Below are positions 16,099 through 28,634 of a DNA stretch of 64,000 nt, one piece after another. Positions within the stretch are counted from its first letter, which is position 1. Every line of letters starts with the position of its first letter. This DNA comes from Variovorax davisae (GTDB lineage: Bacteria; Pseudomonadota; Gammaproteobacteria; Burkholderiales; Burkholderiaceae_C): the NCBI RefSeq assembly GCF_030316845.1, contig NZ_JASZYS010000002.1, forward strand, positions 62,001-126,000, written 5' to 3'. The translations under genes were made by a program, and so were the position numbers. The notes under the pieces are model-generated. The model saw only the letters and a list, made by a program, of their open reading frames with translations. It made no database searches and was not told the origin of the DNA.

Positions 16099-16199
16099 CC
16101 AGCCCCTACAAATCCGGTAGTTGGCGTTGAAACGCCGAAATAACCGGATCTTCAGGCGAGTTACATTCAAATGACCGGCAAAGCCGGCGCTGGAGTCCC
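16099..16199 (+). promoter_or_regulatory. structured 5' leader of accBC
   Basis: The leader folds into an outer stem ATCCGGT/ACCGGAT (16112-16118 with 16143-16149), closing an inner hairpin GGCGT-TGAA-ACGCC (16123-16136). A separate hairpin CCGGC-AAA-GCCGG (16175-16187) stands just before the TGGAG ribosome site. Regulation by this structure is inferred; accBC is autoregulated in E. coli. Confidence 0.5.
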
Positions 16200-16664
16200 A
16201 TGGATCTACGCAAGCTCAAGACACTGATCGACCTGGTGTCCGAATCCAACATTTCCGAACTGGAAATCACCGAAGCCGAAGGCAAGGTCCGCATCGTGAA
16301 GGGTGGCGTCGCCGCGCCGGTCCAGTACGTCCAGACGCTGTCCGCGCCAACCGCAGCCGGCGCCCAGCCGGCCGCTGCTGCCCCGGCCGCTGCTGTCCCC
16401 GCCGCTGCGCCAGCCGAGGCCGCGGCGACCGGCCATGCGATCAAGTCGCCGATGGTCGGCACTTTCTATCGCTCCTCCAGCCCGGGCGCTCCGGCCTTCG
16501 TGGAAATCGGCAGCCAGGTCAAGGAAGGCGACACGGTCTGCATCATCGAAGCGATGAAGATCCTGAACGAGATCGAGGCCGACAAGTCCGGCACCGTGAC
16601 CCAGATCCTCGGCGAGAACGGCCAGGCCGTCGAATACGGCCAGCCGCTGTTCATCATCGAGTGA
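16200..16664 (+). CDS. accB: biotin carboxyl carrier protein of acetyl-CoA carboxylase
   Basis: AccB carries the carboxybiotin between AccC and the AccAD carboxyltransferase in the first step of fatty acid synthesis. The protein is 154 residues: an N-terminal helical part, a flexible Ala/Pro-rich linker (about 55-80), and a C-terminal biotinyl domain. The biotin is attached to Lys in EAMKIL, and [20 protein letters not shown] is the domain's first strand with the AccB-type thumb. It is followed by accC after 2 bases, the standard accBC operon. A common neighbour, aroQ, is absent. Confidence 0.97.
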   Translation: MDLRKLKTLIDLVSESNISELEITEAEGKVRIVKGGVAAPVQYVQTLSAPTAAGAQPAAAAPAAAVPAAAPAEAAATGHAIKSPMVGTFYRSSSPGAPAFVEIGSQVKEGDTVCIIEAMKILNEIEADKSGTVTQILGENGQAVEYGQPLFIIE

Positions 16665-16666
16665 GC

Positions 16667-18016
16667 ATGTTCAAGAAGATATTGGTCGCCAACCGCGGCG
16701 AGATTGCGCTGCGAATCCAGCGCGCCTGCAGCGAACTCGGCATCAAGGCGGTGATGGTGTATTCCGAAGCCGATCGCGATGCCAAGTACGTCAAGCTGGC
16801 CGAGGAAGCGGTATGCATCGGCCCCGCGCCGTCGTCGCAGAGCTACCTGAACATGCCCGCCATCATCTCGGCGGCCGAAGTGACCGACTCGGAGGCGATC
16901 CATCCGGGCTACGGCTTCCTGAGCGAGAACGCCAACTTCGCCGAACGGGTGGAGCAGAGCGGCTTCCAGTTCATCGGCCCGACGCCCGAGTCGATCCGCA
17001 TCATGGGCGACAAGGTGTCGGCCAAGCAGGCGATGATCAAGGCCGGCGTGCCCTGCGTGCCGGGCTCCGAGGGCGAGTTGTCCGACGACGCCGCCACCAA
17101 CAAGCGGATCGCGCGGGCGATCGGCTACCCGGTCATCATCAAGGCCGCAGGCGGCGGCGGCGGGCGCGGCATGCGGGTGGTGCACACCGAGGCGGCGCTG
17201 GTCAACGCGATCCAGATGACCAAGGCGGAAGCCGGTGCGGCCTTCAACAATCCGGCCGTCTACATGGAGAAGTTCCTCCAGGACCCGCGCCACATCGAGA
17301 TCCAGATCCTCGCCGACAAGCACAAGAACGCGGTCTACCTCGGCGAGCGCGACTGCTCGATGCAGCGCCGCCACCAGAAGGTGATCGAGGAATCGCCGGC
17401 GCCGGGCATCCCGCGCAAGCTGATCGAGAAGATCGGCGAGCGCTGCGCGGCGGCCTGCAAGAAGATCGGCTACCGCGGTGCCGGCACCTTCGAGTTCCTG
17501 TACGAGAACGGCGAGTTCTACTTCATCGAGATGAACACCCGCGTGCAGGTGGAGCATCCGGTGACCGAATTCACCACCGGCATCGACATCGTGAAGACGC
17601 AGATCATGGTGGCGGCGGGCGAGAAGCTGCCGTTCACCCAGCGCCAGATCGAGGTCCGCGGCCATGCAATCGAGTGCCGCATCAACGCCGAAGACCCCTA
17701 CAAGTTCACGCCCTCGCCGGGGCGCATCACGATGTGGCACCCGCCGGGCGGCCCGGGCGTGCGCGTGGATTCGCACGTCTACACCAACTACTTCGTGCCG
17801 CCGAACTACGACTCGATGATCGGCAAGATCATCGTCTACGGCGATACCCGCGAGCAGGCCATGGCGCGCATGCGCACGGCGCTCAACGAGACCGTGATCG
17901 AAGGCATCCAGACCAACATCGCGCTGCACCGCGAGCTGATGGTCGACGCCAAGTTCATGGGCGGCGGCACCAACATCCACTATCTGGAAGAGTGGCTCGC
18001 GGCGCACAAGCGCTGA
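16667..18016 (+). CDS. accC: biotin carboxylase subunit of acetyl-CoA carboxylase
   Basis: AccC carboxylates the biotin on AccB using ATP and bicarbonate. At 449 residues it has the same length as the E. coli enzyme. Readable blocks are [14 protein letters not shown], the ATP-grasp glycine loop [23 protein letters not shown] and [14 protein letters not shown], which contains catalytic Glu and Arg. The start is the ATG two codons after a GTG that overlaps the accB stop; the ATG gives the family N-terminus. Confidence 0.97.
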   Translation: MFKKILVANRGEIALRIQRACSELGIKAVMVYSEADRDAKYVKLAEEAVCIGPAPSSQSYLNMPAIISAAEVTDSEAIHPGYGFLSENANFAERVEQSGFQFIGPTPESIRIMGDKVSAKQAMIKAGVPCVPGSEGELSDDAATNKRIARAIGYPVIIKAAGGGGGRGMRVVHTEAALVNAIQMTKAEAGAAFNNPAVYMEKFLQDPRHIEIQILADKHKNAVYLGERDCSMQRRHQKVIEESPAPGIPRKLIEKIGERCAAACKKIGYRGAGTFEFLYENGEFYFIEMNTRVQVEHPVTEFTTGIDIVKTQIMVAAGEKLPFTQRQIEVRGHAIECRINAEDPYKFTPSPGRITMWHPPGGPGVRVDSHVYTNYFVPPNYDSMIGKIIVYGDTREQAMARMRTALNETVIEGIQTNIALHRELMVDAKFMGGGTNIHYLEEWLAAHKR

Positions 18017-18030
18017 GCGGGCGACCAGCC

Positions 18031-18915
18031 ATGTTCGAACTCCGCCTGCTGGCCCCCGAGGACCTGGTCGAGACCGTCAGCGATGCGCTCGACGCGCTCG
18101 ATGCGCTCAGCGTATCGGTCGAGGACGCCGACGCCCAGACCGACGCCGAGCAGGCCCTGTTCGGCGAGCCCGGCATGCCGCCGCCGAAGGATGGCTGGCA
18201 GCGCTCGCGCGTGATCGCGCTGTTCGCCACCGAGGCGCTGGCGCGCGAAGCGGCGGCGCTGCTCGAGGCGCAGGACTTCTTTGCCGAGTGCCGCCTGCTG
18301 GGCCTGGCCGACGTGCCCGAGCAGGATTGGGTGCGGCTGACGCAATCGCAGTTCGCGCCGGTCGAGATCACGCCCGAGTTCTGGATCGTGCCGACCTGGC
18401 ACGAGCCGCCGGCGCAGGCGCGCCAGGTGATCCGGCTCGATCCCGGACTGGCTTTCGGCACCGGCACGCATCCGACCACGCGCATGTGCCTGCGCTGGAT
18501 CGCCACCCGCGGCGGCCTGTCCGGCCGGCGCGTGCTCGACTACGGCTGCGGCTCGGGCATCCTCGCCATCGGCGCGGCGAAGCACGGTGCCACCGACATC
18601 GACGCGGTGGACATCGACCCGGCTGCGGTCGAGTCGACCGAACTCAACGCCGACGCCAACGGCGTCCGGTTGAAGGCCGGCCTGCCGGATGCATCGGCCG
18701 GCCGCTACGACGTCGTGCTGGCGAACATCCTGGCGACGCCGCTCAAGGTGCTGGCCCCGCTGCTCTGCGCCCATGTCGCGCCGGGTGGGGCGCTGGTGCT
18801 GGCCGGCATCCTCGAGCGCCAGGCCGACGAGCTGAAAGCCGCCTATGCGCCCTACGCGGCATTGGAAGTCAGCGACAGCGAGGACGGCTGGATCCTGATG
18901 ACCGCCAGGCTGTAG
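18031..18915 (+). CDS. prmA: ribosomal protein L11 methyltransferase
   Basis: PrmA trimethylates ribosomal protein L11. The 294-residue protein has the N-terminal substrate-recognition part (MFELRLLAPEDLVETVSDAL), then the linker motif GLAFGTGTHPTTRMCLRWI. These are followed by the SAM-binding DYGCGSGILAIGAAKHGA and the catalytic-site NILATPL. The length matches E. coli PrmA. It follows accC by 14 bases, an order common in Proteobacteria. Confidence 0.95.
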   Translation: MFELRLLAPEDLVETVSDALDALDALSVSVEDADAQTDAEQALFGEPGMPPPKDGWQRSRVIALFATEALAREAAALLEAQDFFAECRLLGLADVPEQDWVRLTQSQFAPVEITPEFWIVPTWHEPPAQARQVIRLDPGLAFGTGTHPTTRMCLRWIATRGGLSGRRVLDYGCGSGILAIGAAKHGATDIDAVDIDPAAVESTELNADANGVRLKAGLPDASAGRYDVVLANILATPLKVLAPLLCAHVAPGGALVLAGILERQADELKAAYAPYAALEVSDSEDGWILMTARL

Positions 18916-18919
18916 CGCG

Positions 18920-18939
18920 CCAGGGGCCGCTGCCCCTGG
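18920..18939. repeat. perfect hairpin between prmA and the DUF3426 gene
   Basis: CCAGGGGC-CGCT-GCCCCTGG, an eight-base stem with a four-base loop, 4 bases after the prmA stop. It lacks a T-run, so it is either a weak terminator or an operator overlapping the -35 area of the next gene. Confidence 0.6.
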
Positions 18940-18945
18940 CAACCA

Positions 18946-18951
18946 TACAAT
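18946..18951 (+). promoter_or_regulatory. -10-like element before the DUF3426 gene
   Basis: TACAAT followed by CGG, 9 bases before the ATG, with no Shine-Dalgarno sequence in between. Confidence 0.4.
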
Positions 18952-18960
18952 CGGCGCCAC

Positions 18961-20211
18961 ATGAGCCTGGTCACCCGCTGCCCCGCGTGCGACACCACTT
19001 TCAAGGTGGTGAGGGACCAGCTTCGCATCTCGGACGGCTGGGTGCGCTGCGGACGCTGCAGCCAGGTGTTCGACGCCACCGTCGACCTGCAGGAGGCGCC
19101 GCAGGCCCCTTCCACGCCTGTGGACGCGGCGCCGGAACCCATGCAGCCGGACCCGGGCGAGCCGCCGCCGCACGTCGAGGCGGAGCCGGAGCCGGAGCCA
19201 GCAGCGGCTGCGGCGGTCGAAGCGGCCGGGGCTTCCGGGCAGGGCATCGCCGAGTCCGATTTCTTCGACGACGAACAGGCCTCGGGGCCGGCACCGCTGA
19301 CCCCCGCTGGCGTGTTCTCCGCCGCGAGCCCCATGGCGTGGCCCGATGCGGATTCGCTGCTGCTCGGTGACCAGGGCCGCACGGCCGTGCGGCCGCCGGT
19401 GCCGCCGCCACTGGCCTTCCCGGACATCGATCTCACGTTGCCTTCGCGTCCTGCCCTGGCCAGCGCGGGTGCGCCGCCGGAGGCCGACGACAGCGGCCAC
19501 ATGCAACTCGAGAAGGCGCTGCGCCGCGCCCGCGTCAAGTCGGCCAAGATCGCCCGGGCCAAAGCCAAGGAACAGGCCGCCGCCGTAGCCGAGCTCGCGC
19601 CGGTGGTGCAGGCCGCGAGCGATTCCGAGCCGGGTGTGGGCGGTGTCGCCGCGGCATCGGGCGCAACGCTTCACGCCGAGCCGGTGCCCGCGTTCCTGGG
19701 CCTCGACGAGGCCCAGGCCGGCTGGCGTCGACCCGCGGTCCGGCGCTCGCTGGTCGCCGCCGCCGTGCTGGCCGCACTGCTGCTGCTGGCCCAGGTCCTG
19801 CACCAGGAGCGCGACCTGATCGCGGCCCGCCAGCCCGCCTTGCGGCCGCTGCTCGACGCCCTGTGCGGCGTCACCGGCTGCACGCTGACGGCCCTGCGGC
19901 AGATCAACGACATCAAGATCGACGGCGCCTCGTTCGCGCGCGACAAGGAGGGCGACGGTTTCCACCTCGGCTTCACGGTGCGCAACAGCGCCACCATGCC
20001 GCTGGCGATGCCCGCGGTCGAGTTGTCGCTGCTCGACACCCAGGAGCGGGCCGTGGTGCGGCGCGTGCTCATGCCTTCCGATTTCGGTGCGCCGCCGGTG
20101 CTGCCGGCGCGCGCCGAACGCTCGGCCTCGCTGGCCCTTCGCCTCAGCGGCGCCGAGGCGGCCTCGATGCCGCCGGTCGCCGGCTTTCGTCTCGAGGCGC
20201 TCTATCCCTGA
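18961..20211 (+). CDS. zinc-ribbon and DUF3426 membrane protein
   Basis: A 416-residue protein in three parts. The N-terminal zinc ribbon has CPACDTTFKV and CGRCSQVFDA. A long Pro/Glu/Ala-rich, probably disordered cytoplasmic region covers about residues 42-255. A single membrane helix near 260-280 leads into a C-terminal DUF3426 domain (about 300-416) outside the membrane. The family is widespread in Betaproteobacteria beside prmA, but its job is unknown. The arrangement resembles a one-pass scaffold or sensor. It is followed by the PfkB kinase 44 bases later. Confidence 0.88.
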   Translation: MSLVTRCPACDTTFKVVRDQLRISDGWVRCGRCSQVFDATVDLQEAPQAPSTPVDAAPEPMQPDPGEPPPHVEAEPEPEPAAAAAVEAAGASGQGIAESDFFDDEQASGPAPLTPAGVFSAASPMAWPDADSLLLGDQGRTAVRPPVPPPLAFPDIDLTLPSRPALASAGAPPEADDSGHMQLEKALRRARVKSAKIARAKAKEQAAAVAELAPVVQAASDSEPGVGGVAAASGATLHAEPVPAFLGLDEAQAGWRRPAVRRSLVAAAVLAALLLLAQVLHQERDLIAARQPALRPLLDALCGVTGCTLTALRQINDIKIDGASFARDKEGDGFHLGFTVRNSATMPLAMPAVELSLLDTQERAVVRRVLMPSDFGAPPVLPARAERSASLALRLSGAEAASMPPVAGFRLEALYP

Positions 20212-20255
20212 GCGCCACGACCTTTCGCTTCTTCAATCCAACCAGTGGCTCTTCC

Positions 20256-21158
20256 ATGGCAGCAGTGATTTGCGGTTCTCTCGCGTTCGACACCATCATG
20301 ACTTTCGAGGGGCGGTTCGCGGACCAGATCCTGCCGGACCAGTTGCACATCCTCAACGTGTCCTTCCTGGTGCCCGGCCTGCGGCGCGACTTCGGCGGCT
20401 GCGCCGGCAACATCGCCTACAGCCTCAACGCCCTGGGCGGCACCGCGCTGCCGATGGCGACGGTCGGCAGCGATGGCGCCGACTACATCGAGCGGCTGCG
20501 CTCGCTGGGCATCAGCACCGAGTTCGTGCGCCAGGTCGGCGACACCTTCACGGCCCAGGCCATGATCATGAACGACCGTGACAACAACCAGATCACGGCC
20601 TTCCATCCGGGTGCGATGCAGCAGGCGCACATCACGAAGGTCGCCGCGCGCGACGACATCAAGCTCGGCATCGTGGCCCCCGACGGCCGCGACGCCATGC
20701 TCCAGCACGCCGAGCAGTTCAAGGCCGCCGGCATCCCCTTCGTCTTCGATCCGGGCCAGGGCCTGCCGATGTTCGACGGCAAGGAGCTGGCGCATTTCGT
20801 CGACCTGGCGAGCTGGGTGGTGGTCAATGACTACGAGGGCAAGATGCTGTCGCAGCGCACCGGCTGGAGCCTGGCGGAGATCTCGAAGCGGGTCGAGGGC
20901 CTGGTGGTGACGCTGGCGGCCGAGGGCTGCGAGGTGTGGACGAAGGGCGAGCGCGAGCATGTGCCCGCCGTCACGCCCGCGGCGGTGATCGAGCCGACCG
21001 GCTGCGGCGACGCCTGGCGCGGGGCCCTGCTGTTCGGCCTCGAGCAGGGCTGGCCGCTGGCGCGCTGCGCTGCGCTCGGCAACCACCTGGGCGCGCTCAA
21101 GATCGCCCAGCGCGGCCCGCAGAACTACCAGGTCGACCGCCAGGCGCTGGGCCTCTGA
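20256..21158 (+). CDS. PfkB-family carbohydrate/adenosine kinase
   Basis: A 300-residue ribokinase-family kinase. The first PfkB signature is near GGCAGNIAYSLNALGG, and the second is PTGCGDAWRGALLFGL, where GCGD holds the catalytic Asp and anion hole. The N-terminal CGSLAFDTIMTFEGRF and the RDFGGCAGNIA block match the bacterial adenosine-kinase-like group, which would phosphorylate a nucleoside or sugar with ATP. The exact substrate cannot be told. It is the last gene of the plus-strand group and converges with the histone-like gene. Confidence 0.88.
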   Translation: MAAVICGSLAFDTIMTFEGRFADQILPDQLHILNVSFLVPGLRRDFGGCAGNIAYSLNALGGTALPMATVGSDGADYIERLRSLGISTEFVRQVGDTFTAQAMIMNDRDNNQITAFHPGAMQQAHITKVAARDDIKLGIVAPDGRDAMLQHAEQFKAAGIPFVFDPGQGLPMFDGKELAHFVDLASWVVVNDYEGKMLSQRTGWSLAEISKRVEGLVVTLAAEGCEVWTKGEREHVPAVTPAAVIEPTGCGDAWRGALLFGLEQGWPLARCAALGNHLGALKIAQRGPQNYQVDRQALGL

Positions 21159-21165
21159 CCCCATG

Positions 21166-21197
21166 AAAAAAGCCCGGCACCTTGCGATGCCGGGCTT
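21166..21197 (-). terminator. intrinsic terminator of the histone-like gene
   Basis: AAGCCCGGCA (21170-21179) pairs with TGCCGGGCTT (21188-21197). On the minus strand the stem is followed by six T, so it ends transcription of the histone-like gene. It also lies just after the kinase stop on the other strand, where its T-run is poor. Confidence 0.88.
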
Positions 21198-21221
21198 GTG
21201 CCTTCAAGGCCGCTGAAAGAC

Positions 21222-21701
21222 TCAGGGCTTGCTGGCCGTCGGGAACGGCCAGGCAGCCTGCGGGTTCAGCGTGGTCTGCGCAGCAGGAGCAGGCGCGACG
21301 GCAGCCTTGGCGGGAGCCTTCGCGGCCTTCTTGGCAGCGGGCTTCTTCGCGGCTTTCTTGGCAGCGGGCTTCTTCGCCGCAGCCTTTTTCGCCGGGGCCT
21401 TCTTGGCAGGCGCCTTCTTCGCTGCGGCCTTCTTCGCCGGGGCCTTCTTGGCTGCTGCCTTCTTGGCAGGCGCCTTCTTGGCCGGGGCCTTCTTGGCTAC
21501 GACCTTCTTGGCGGGAGCCTTCTTTGCCGGCGCCTTCTTGGCGGCGACCTTCTTGGCCGCAACCTTCTTCGCCGGGGCCTTCTTGGCCGCGACCTTCTTC
21601 GCCGGCGCCTTCTTGGCCACTACCTTCTTGGCAGGAGCCTTCTTTGCCGGGGCCTTCTTTGCAGCGGCTTTCTTAGCCGGCGCTTTCTTTGCAGTTGCCA
21701 T
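21222..21701 (-). CDS. histone H1-like Lys/Ala/Pro-rich DNA-binding protein
   Basis: A 159-residue protein made almost entirely of repeats of the form [12 protein letters not shown], with Val variants (KKVVAKK, KKVAAKK), followed by a short repeat-free tail ending [13 protein letters not shown]. It is extremely basic and has the composition of the eukaryotic H1 tail and of bacterial AlgP/HctB-like proteins. It is expected to bind and compact DNA non-specifically. An AAGGAG ribosome site stands 8 bases before the ATG, stronger than most in this window. Upstream on the same strand a small hairpin AGTTGA/TCAACT lies in the 5' leader. The repeat number is likely to vary between strains. Confidence 0.9.
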   Translation of the reverse strand: MATAKKAPAKKAAAKKAPAKKAPAKKVVAKKAPAKKVAAKKAPAKKVAAKKVAAKKAPAKKAPAKKVVAKKAPAKKAPAKKAAAKKAPAKKAAAKKAPAKKAPAKKAAAKKPAAKKAAKKPAAKKAAKAPAKAAVAPAPAAQTTLNPQAAWPFPTASKP

Positions 21702-21820
21702 TTCTATTTCTCCTTGATCAAGTTGAAAAAATCAACCTTTTGAAGCACTCCACGCATGTTGGTCAGCGTGAAGCGATTCATGGCGTTGGAACGGATTCCA
21801 GCACCATGAACACCTGCGCC

Positions 21821-21860
21821 CTCAGCGATGCCGCACTCTCCGGTGCCGTGTGTCGCTGAG
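21821..21860 (+). other. nested stem-loop between nrdB and the histone-like gene
   Basis: CTCAGCGA (21821-21828) pairs with TCGCTGAG (21853-21860) around an inner GCAC-TCTCCG-GTGC hairpin, and on the plus strand TTTTT follows three bases later. Both flanking genes are on the minus strand, where no T-run follows. It may end an unseen plus-strand RNA or stabilise the nrdB 3' end. Confidence 0.5.
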
Positions 21861-21898
21861 CGCTTTTTCTGAATTCACTTTGTTCTTGTCGGAAAGCT

Positions 21899-23122
21899 TC
21901 AATCCCAGGAGAGCGCACCGCCCGATTGATACTCGATCACGCGGGTTTCGAAGAAGTTGCGCTCTTTCTTGAGGTCAATCATTTCGCTCATCCAGGGGAA
22001 GGGGTTTTCTTCGTTCGGGAAAAGCGTTTCGAGGCCGATCTGCTGCGCGCGCCGGTTGGCGATGTAGCGCAGGTAGCCCTTGAACATGGAGGCGTTCATG
22101 CCGAGCACGCCGCGCGGCATGGTGTCTTCGGCGTACTTGTACTCGAGCTCGACGGCCTTCATGAAGAGGGCCTTGATCTCGGCCTTGAACTCGGCCGTCC
22201 AGAGCTGCGGGTTCTCGAGCTTGAGCTGGTTGATCAGGTCGATGCCGAAATTGCAGTGCATCGACTCGTCGCGCAGGATGTACTGGTACTGCTCGGCGGC
22301 GCCGGTCATCTTGTTCTGGCGGCCGAGCGCGAGGATCTGGGTGAAGCCGACGTAGAAGAAGAGGCCTTCCATGAGGCAGGCGAACACGATCAGCGACTTG
22401 AGCAGGGTCTGGTCGGTCTCGTGCGTGCCGGTCTTGAAGTTCGGGTCGCTGATGGCGTCGATGAACGGGATCAGGAACTGGTCCTTCTCGCGGATCGACG
22501 GCACTTCGTTGTAGGCGTTGAAGATCTCGCTCTCGTCCAGGCCGAGCGACTCGACGATGTACTGGTAGGCGTGCGTGTGGATCGCTTCCTCGAAGGCCTG
22601 GCGCAGCAGGAACTGGCGGCATTCGGGCGCCGTGATGTGGCGGTAGGTGCCCAGCACGATGTTGTTGGCGGCCAGCGAGTCGGCGGTCACGAAGAAGCCG
22701 AGGTTGCGCTTGACGATGCGGCGCTCGTCCTCGGTCAGGCCGTTGGGGTCTTTCCAGAGCGCGATGTCGCGCGTCATGTTCACTTCCTGCGGCATCCAGT
22801 GGTTGGCGCAGGTGGCGAGGTACTTTTCCCAGGCCCACTTGTACTTGAACGGCACCAGCTGGTTGACGTCGGTCTGGCCGTTGATGATGCGCTTGTCGGC
22901 GGCCTTGACGCGGTGTGCGGCCGGCGCGATGGGCGCTGCGGCGGGCCGCAGTGCTGCGCCGTCATCGAGCGTGCGCGCAGCGGAAGCAACTTGGGGAGCA
23001 ATTTGCGAAGTCGGGAACTCCGACGAGCGGGCGACTGGCGCGCCGCTGTTCGATGGGTGCCGCAATCCTTGAGGCAGATCCTTTGGCAAGGAGGGCTTGA
23101 CTTCTTCGTCCCAGGTCAACAT
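21899..23122 (-). CDS. nrdB: class Ia ribonucleotide reductase, beta subunit
   Basis: NrdB holds the di-iron centre and tyrosyl radical that drive reduction of ribonucleotides by NrdA. The protein is 407 residues. An N-terminal variable region of about 70 residues precedes [20 protein letters not shown]. The metal and radical site reads [12 protein letters not shown] and then EEAIHTHAY, giving the Glu, His and the radical Tyr; the Tyr is present, so this is not a class Ic protein. The start is the ATG of [11 protein letters not shown]; a TTG four codons upstream is less likely. It lies 149 bases after nrdA on the same strand. Confidence 0.95.
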   Translation of the reverse strand: MLTWDEEVKPSLPKDLPQGLRHPSNSGAPVARSSEFPTSQIAPQVASAARTLDDGAALRPAAAPIAPAAHRVKAADKRIINGQTDVNQLVPFKYKWAWEKYLATCANHWMPQEVNMTRDIALWKDPNGLTEDERRIVKRNLGFFVTADSLAANNIVLGTYRHITAPECRQFLLRQAFEEAIHTHAYQYIVESLGLDESEIFNAYNEVPSIREKDQFLIPFIDAISDPNFKTGTHETDQTLLKSLIVFACLMEGLFFYVGFTQILALGRQNKMTGAAEQYQYILRDESMHCNFGIDLINQLKLENPQLWTAEFKAEIKALFMKAVELEYKYAEDTMPRGVLGMNASMFKGYLRYIANRRAQQIGLETLFPNEENPFPWMSEMIDLKKERNFFETRVIEYQSGGALSWD

Positions 23123-23271
23123 AGAAAAATCCAATGCTCAAATTATGTGAGCAACGATGTGAGTTGCAAAGTGCTCCTCACATCGCGCTTCAATTATGTG
23201 GTCGTTATGTTGTTCGCATGCATCGCAATTTGTCGGCCGATGCCGCGAACCATGGCCTCTTCAGGCCGACA

Positions 23272-26190
<2,919 letters not shown>

Positions 26191-26271
26191 GCGAAACCTC
26201 GGTTGGCAATTCTTGTTGGGGCGGCGGTGCCAGGGCGGCCATGGGTTTGGGCGTCGAGCGCCGGGCAGGAC

Positions 26272-26287
26272 ACACTATATCTAGGGT
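26272..26287 (-). promoter_or_regulatory. NrdR box 1
   Basis: ACACTATATCTAGGGT, close to the NrdR consensus ACACWATATATWGTGT. It is spaced 31 bases (three helical turns) from box 2, as NrdR sites usually are, and it overlaps the -10 of nrdA. Confidence 0.8.
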
Positions 26288-26302
26288 CTCATGGGTCTAC
26301 AA
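26274..26302 (-). promoter_or_regulatory. sigma-70 promoter of nrdAB
   Basis: On the minus strand TTGTAG (-35) and TATAGT (-10) are separated by exactly 17 bases. The -10 lies inside NrdR box 1 and the -35 abuts box 2, so bound NrdR would block RNA polymerase. The 5' leader would be about 80 bases. Confidence 0.7.
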
Positions 26303-26318
26303 CCCACTAGATGTAGCG
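26303..26318 (-). promoter_or_regulatory. NrdR box 2
   Basis: CCCACTAGATGTAGCG, a second, weaker NrdR-type palindrome in phase with box 1. The rest of the gap to ampD (26319-26529) is AT-rich for about 40 bases and then GC-rich. I see no gene or clear terminator in it. Confidence 0.7.
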
Positions 26319-26529
26319 TTTTCCATAAATGTTAAAAAATGTTTTCAGGTGCATGGCGGGGCTGGAATGCGCTTGTGCCCCGTGGCCGTTGGTCGACGGT
26401 AGCGCAGCCCCCGTCCGACGGGCGTTGCGGCCGTTTTTGGGCCTGGAAACCGCATGGTTGCTGCACGCGGTCCGCCACGGGCGAGCCGCCGTGCGGGTGC
26501 ATCGCGAGGTGCCCGGCGATTGAAAAAAA

Positions 26530-27106
26530 CTAGCGCCCGATCGTGTCCGGGGGAAACATCGCGCCCGCCCAGCCGAGCTGCTCACGCAGCAGGCGCCAGT
26601 CGAAGCCGGCGCCCGGGTCATCCTTGCGGCCGGGTGCGATGTGCTGGTGGCCGGCGACGAAGCGGATCGCATGGCGCTGCGCGATCGCCGGGCACAGGCT
26701 GGCCAGGGTTTCGTACTGGGCATTTTCGAAGAGCCCGCCCTCGATGCCTTCGAGTTCGATGCCGATCGAATCGTCGTTGCAGTTCGCGCGGCCGCGCCAG
26801 GACGACGCACCGGCATGCCAGGCGCGGTCGTCGCAGCTCACGAACTGCCAGAGCTCGCCATTGCGCCGCACGTAGAAGTGCGCCGAGACCTCGAGGCCGC
26901 GGATGCTGCCGAAATAGGGATGCGCATCCCAGTCGAGGCGATTGGTGAACAGCTGCTGGACCTCGTCGCCGCCGTACTGCCCCGGCGGCAGGCTGATCGA
27001 ATGCAGCACGATCAGGTCGATGTCGGCGCCGGCCGGCCGGGGCCCGAAGTTGGGCGAGCGCAGCGGGCGCGCGAAGCGATACCAGCCGTCCCGCCAGAGG
27101 CCGGGC

Positions 27107-27114
<8 letters not shown>
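26530..27114 (-). CDS. ampD: 1,6-anhydro-N-acetylmuramyl-L-alanine amidase AmpD
   Basis: AmpD splits the peptide from anhydro-muropeptides in the cytoplasm during peptidoglycan recycling and so sets AmpR-dependent beta-lactamase levels where present. The 194-residue protein has the Amidase_2 fold: IVLHSISLPPGQYGG with the first zinc His, VSAHFYVRRNGE, and GHQHIAPGRKDDPGAGFDW with the last His and Asp. No signal peptide is seen, as expected. It overlaps the end of pilR by eight bases. Mpl, which uses the freed tripeptide, is also in the window. Confidence 0.94.
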
Positions 27115-28630
<1,516 letters not shown>

Positions 28631-28634
28631 GCGG

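Noticed and set aside
21222..21701. Regular short repeats that could suggest a CRISPR array
   Set aside because: The repeats are about 15 bases, without spacers, and translate in frame into a Lys/Ala/Pro histone-like protein.
21806..21859. A 17-codon plus-strand frame overlapping the hairpin between nrdB and the histone-like gene
   Set aside because: No ribosome site and a composition forced by the hairpin arms. It is better described as structure than as a gene.
26319..26529. Possible small gene or terminator between nrdA control region and ampD
   Set aside because: Short frames on both strands have no ribosome site and no recognisable composition, and I found no stem with a T-run.
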